Assembly (NCBI RefSeq): GCF_042665545.1
Contig: NZ_JBHTCM010000004.1
Coordinates: 186,001 to 250,000 of the forward strand
DNA from: Rhodocista pekingensis
Lineage (GTDB): Bacteria > Pseudomonadota > Alphaproteobacteria > Azospirillales > Azospirillaceae
Direction: 5' to 3'
DNA length: 64,000 nt
Both the position numbers and the translations under genes were made by a program. How positions within the stretch are numbered: the stretch's first letter is position 1; each line of letters starts with the position of its first letter. The notes under the pieces are model-generated. The model saw only the letters and a list, made by a program, of their open reading frames with translations, was not told the origin of the DNA and did not search any database. Positions 61,501-64,000 of this stretch are shown here, in pieces.

Positions 61501-64000
61501 GTGCTCAACAGCTATTGGGACACCAGCAGCACGGGCCAGTTGAATGCCTATGGCACCAGTTCTGGCGGCAGCTTCTCTGCTACCTCCGTCAGCGGGACGG
61601 ATGCCTTTTCCTCCGCCACTTACAGCAATTTCGATTTCACCTCCATCTGGTATCAGATGGAGGGCTATACGCGGCCGTTCCTGCGGACGGAGAACCAGGG
61701 CACCATCCTGAATGCCCACCAGTTGCAGGCGATCGCCATCAACCCGTCGGGCAGCTATGTGCTGGGCGCCAATATCAACATGGCCGAACTGGCCCTGGAC
61801 AACGGCATCTGGAACCCGGCAACGGGTTTTGCGCCCGTCGCGCTGTCCGGAACGCTGAACGGCCAGGGCTATACGATCAGCGGCCTGACCATCAACCAGA
61901 CGGCATCGGGCAGCCTGGGCCTGTTCAGCACCATCGGTGCCGGCGGTTCGGTTTCCAACCTGACCCTGACCGGGGCATCCGTTACCGGTGGCGGGGATTA
62001 TCTGGGCCTGCTGGCCGGCCAGAATCTGGGCACCGTCAGCGGGGTCAGCGTCAGCGGCACCGTCACCGCGTCGGGCTCCAGCATCGGGTCCGTGGGGGGG
62101 CTGGTTGGTGAGAACCAGAGCGTGCTGTCCGGCAGCCATGCCGCGACCAGCATCGTGGTTGGCGACAATGCCGTAGCGGTCGGTGGCCTGATCGGGCGTA
62201 ACACCGGCGATATCACCGGTTCCTATGCCAACAGTTCGGTCATCGCCGGCAGCGGGGCGCAACAGATCGGCGGGCTGGTTGGTTCAAATTCCGCGGGATC
62301 CATTTACGGTGGCTATGCTACAGGCTCCATCGCCAGCGGTGACGGGTCGTCTCGGATCGGCGGGTTGGTTGGAACGCATGTTGCCGGTGGGCTCATCACC
62401 AAGGCCTACAGCACCGTTGATTTGTCGATCGGGGCCAGTGCCACTTCCATTGGCGGGCTTGTCGGCATTAACACGAACAGCACCATTTCCACGTCCTATG
62501 CCGCCAACAGAATCAGTGTCGGGGCGGATTCGAGCTCTGTGAGCGGGTTGGTCGGATCGGGGTCCGGTAGCGCCATTATCATCGACAGTTTCTGGGATGC
62601 GACCAGATCCGGCCTGACGGTGGGCTCTACCGGCGTTTCGACGTCTGGCACTGTTGCCGGGCTTTCCACGGCCGAATGGTTCAGCAACGGCCCGCTGGTG
62701 CAATCGGTCTTCAGCAGCAATGATTGGGTGCAGGGCTATCCCTATCCGATACTGAAGGCACTGCCCTATATCACCCTCACCGGATCCGGCACCAGCACCT
62801 ATGGTCAGGCACCGGATTCCGTCAGTATCGTCAGCGCGATTGACCAGAACGGCAACAGCATCACCAGCGGCCTGTCCACTGTGGGGCTGACCTGGGCCCC
62901 CGCCTCGGCCAATGCCTCGGTTGGAACCGCGACGCTGGGCGGCAGCGGCGCCAGCTATTCCGGTGGGCTCTATCAGTTCGCCTATGATGGCACGCTGACC
63001 ATCACGCCGGCCGCGCTGACCATCACCGCCAGCGGTGTGACCAAGACCTATGGCAACTCGGTCAACGTCACCGGCTACACCACGTCCGGGCTGGTGACGG
63101 GGGACAGCATCGATGGCGTCACATTGCTGCCCAGCGGCGGCACGGGCACGGCGGCCAATGCCGGAAGCTATACGATCAGCGCATCCGGCGCCACGGGAAC
63201 GGGGCTTTCCAACTATTCCATCACCTATGTGAACGGCACGCTGGTGGTGGCCCCGGCGGCCTTGACCATCACCGCCAACGGCGCCACCAAGACTTACGGC
63301 AATTCGATCAATCTGACGGGGTTCACCAGCAACGGCCTGATCAATGGTGACAGTATCAGCGCCGTGTCGCTGACCAGCACGGGGGCTGGCACGGCCGCCA
63401 ATGCCGGCAGCCATGAGATCAGCGCGTCAGGGGCCACGGGCACAGGCCTGTCGAACTATTCCATCACCTACGCCACCGGCACCCTGGTGGTAAACCCGGC
63501 GCCCCTGACCATCACGGCCAGCGGGGCGACCAAGACCTATGGCACCAGCGCCGGCCTGACCGGCTTCACCAGCAACGGTCTGATCAATGGCGATACGGTC
63601 ACGGCCGTAACCCTGACCAGCGGCGGGGCAGGCACGGCGGCCACCGTCGGCAGCTACAGCATCGTCGGCAGCAATGCCACGGGCACGGGCCTGTCGAACT
63701 ATTCCATCACCTACGCCAACGGGACCCTGACGGTAAACCCGGCGGCGCTGACCATCACGGCCAGCGGGGCGACCAAGACCTATGGCGCCAGCGCCGGCCT
63801 GACCGGCTTCACCAGCAACGGTCTGGTCAATGGCGATACGGTCACGGCCGTAACCCTGACCAGCGGAGGGGCAGGCACGGCGGCCACCGTCGGCAGCTAC
63901 AGCATCGTCGGCAGCAATGCCACGGGCACGGGCCTGTCGAACTATTCCATCACCTACGCCAACGGGACCCTGACGGTAAACCCGGCGGCCTTGACCATCA
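58561..64000 (+). CDS. TpsA exoprotein: filamentous haemagglutinin-type with GLUG and MBG repeats (partial)
   Basis: Large secreted adhesin-like protein, exported by TpsB. ATG 58561 follows AGGA by six bases; an in-frame ATG at 58555 is the alternative. I read the frame from start to window end and saw no stop, so at least 1813 codons are present and the gene continues beyond 64000. After a signal peptide (cleavage near AAWAQ) comes the TPS secretion domain (SWNQFNIGSGASVTFQQP, LVNPSGVVFGGGSTVDVGGIIAST). GLUG-type motifs of the form (I/V)GGL(V/I)G recur at about 60480-62560, and MBG-type 81-82-residue repeats start near 63016. Target or ligand is unknown. Confidence 0.92.
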   Translation, partial: MNNPPRRRKASVFRAHLLGCTAVLSVVQALSGAAWAQSSQAPGTLPTGGQVQSGVASIATTGTAMTVNQTTDKAIISWNQFNIGSGASVTFQQPNTSSMTLNRVRGGETSLIEGALRAPGTVILVNPSGVVFGGGSTVDVGGIIASTLDIADEDFEKGNLSFTRGTSDGAIVNQGRINARGGSVALLASQITNLGYIRAELGSVVLAAGETVTLTPDGGAPLKVDASLIRAEIEAGGIIQTGGGAVYLSAQAMNKVNAGVIRATGVIEADSLTDKGGQIVLDASGPITLQSALFSAKGATGGGTVLVGDAQATSVAMDAKSRIDASATESGKGGTVIVNSQDTVARGVILARGGKLWGDGGFVETSGHELAFDGIKVDVGAAAGKGGNWLLDPYDLTVNAAYASAIQAALESGNVTLQTTNTAVNNTGVGAGGTTNASGNGDIFVNSGITWTSANSLTLDAYRGVTVNAAMSGSSLSVVTNNGGSGGRFAANAPVDLTTGLDINGTAYTMITSAADLAAISATGSYALASNLTLSGAWTPIGFNSTGANATPTFAFGGTLDGLGHTISGLTLSQAGWSNIGLFSTVGSTGSLANLVLTGATISGGVPSSATTAWGFLSGRMSGTVFNSSVNGTITGSRLTGLGGLVGVLNGGTILNSRASITSANGSGVTALGGLAGQATANSYISDSYANINFVLGMSNVRIGGVAGDTNVLTLLNSYSTGTITATTSTSSLASYVGGLVGINLNGTIANANSAVNIGLQNASTRIGGLVGSSSGLITNSYATGNITLGGTGNQYVGGLVGVNSQTTATVVSARVFNSYATGDIAVGNAAATNASAQYIGGLAGHMQNGVVSGSFASGTVSVGRSATYVGGLVGSAEAFNLTSSSVLGSFATGRVVGGSVASNVGGLVGRVFGSIVTGAYSTGSVTAGVGSTNIGGLIGQVATSGTVLATVANVWSGSPVTAATGVSVGGLVGLMASSTVLNSYWDTSSTGQLNAYGTSSGGSFSATSVSGTDAFSSATYSNFDFTSIWYQMEGYTRPFLRTENQGTILNAHQLQAIAINPSGSYVLGANINMAELALDNGIWNPATGFAPVALSGTLNGQGYTISGLTINQTASGSLGLFSTIGAGGSVSNLTLTGASVTGGGDYLGLLAGQNLGTVSGVSVSGTVTASGSSIGSVGGLVGENQSVLSGSHAATSIVVGDNAVAVGGLIGRNTGDITGSYANSSVIAGSGAQQIGGLVGSNSAGSIYGGYATGSIASGDGSSRIGGLVGTHVAGGLITKAYSTVDLSIGASATSIGGLVGINTNSTISTSYAANRISVGADSSSVSGLVGSGSGSAIIIDSFWDATRSGLTVGSTGVSTSGTVAGLSTAEWFSNGPLVQSVFSSNDWVQGYPYPILKALPYITLTGSGTSTYGQAPDSVSIVSAIDQNGNSITSGLSTVGLTWAPASANASVGTATLGGSGASYSGGLYQFAYDGTLTITPAALTITASGVTKTYGNSVNVTGYTTSGLVTGDSIDGVTLLPSGGTGTAANAGSYTISASGATGTGLSNYSITYVNGTLVVAPAALTITANGATKTYGNSINLTGFTSNGLINGDSISAVSLTSTGAGTAANAGSHEISASGATGTGLSNYSITYATGTLVVNPAPLTITASGATKTYGTSAGLTGFTSNGLINGDTVTAVTLTSGGAGTAATVGSYSIVGSNATGTGLSNYSITYANGTLTVNPAALTITASGATKTYGASAGLTGFTSNGLVNGDTVTAVTLTSGGAGTAATVGSYSIVGSNATGTGLSNYSITYANGTLTVNPAALTI
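63016..64000 (+). repeat. MBG-type coding repeats in the TpsA gene
   Basis: Units begin with LTITA at 63016, 63262, 63505, 63748 and 63991, with periods of 246, 243, 243 and 243 bases (82, 81, 81 and 81 residues). Units 63505-63747 and 63748-63990 differ at only four positions by eye. The fifth unit is cut by the window end. Confidence 0.95.

Overview
The window is a high-GC chromosomal segment from an alphaproteobacterium. The evidence is a flagellar flgC-fliE-fliQ-fliR-flhB block followed by a CckA-type kinase, a GcrA cell-cycle regulator, an alphaproteobacterial GAAC-N7-GAAC LexA box in front of recA, an NDUFA12-type protein, a DUF2155 protein next to aat, and the ubiTUV genes. A Rhodospirillales member of the Rhodospirillum centenum/Azospirillum kind is my best guess; this is inferred from gene content, not from a search.

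Layout. 1-5.4 kb: flagellar export and rod genes, then cckA. 5.6-9.4 kb: two tandem chemoreceptors on the minus strand with nearly identical signalling halves but different sensor domains. 9.7-13.8 kb: LexA box, recA and alaS. 14.0-20.2 kb: a MoxR-type AAA ATPase and its usual VWA (CoxE-like) partner, separated here by egtB-egtD (ergothioneine synthesis) and a class III nucleotide cyclase. 20.3-27.7 kb: an isocitrate dehydrogenase of the beta-decarboxylating (IMDH-like) family, gcrA, an HWE kinase, an Xre-RES toxin-antitoxin pair with a palindromic operator candidate, a second isocitrate dehydrogenase of the eukaryotic-like homodimeric type, and a LOG-family gene. 28.0-32.2 kb: cytochrome c', cytochrome b561, four small uncharacterised genes and a thioesterase-like protein. 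32.2-33.1 kb: a higBA pair whose toxin appears to have ATA where the start codon should be, next to an inverted-repeat element. 33.2-36.9 kb: the B12-dependent ribonucleotide reductase nrdJ.

37.3-44.2 kb: a flippase-like membrane protein, NDUFA12, an MlaD-type MCE protein, a methyltransferase, a DUF2155 protein that overlaps aat tail to tail, and a third chemoreceptor. 44.3-49.0 kb (minus strand): M48 protease, DsbA-like thioredoxin, aroQ, accB and accC. 49.1-55.5 kb: aminotransferase, ubiTUV (oxygen-independent ubiquinone hydroxylation), an epoxide-hydrolase-like enzyme and mnmA. A tRNA with CAT anticodon at 55.65 kb marks the edge of an accessory region: IS630 and IS5-type transposase scraps, an AT-rich stretch, then a two-partner secretion locus (TpsB transporter and a giant TpsA exoprotein) that runs off the right edge.

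Most of the window is housekeeping. The parts most worth a second look are the chemoreceptor pair, the ATA-start HigB, the split MoxR/VWA pair, the possibly leaderless mnmA, the chimeric IS scar beside the tRNA, and the near-identical 81-residue repeats in the TpsA protein. I found no CRISPR array, rRNA or clear prophage, and no convincing wholly new multi-gene system.
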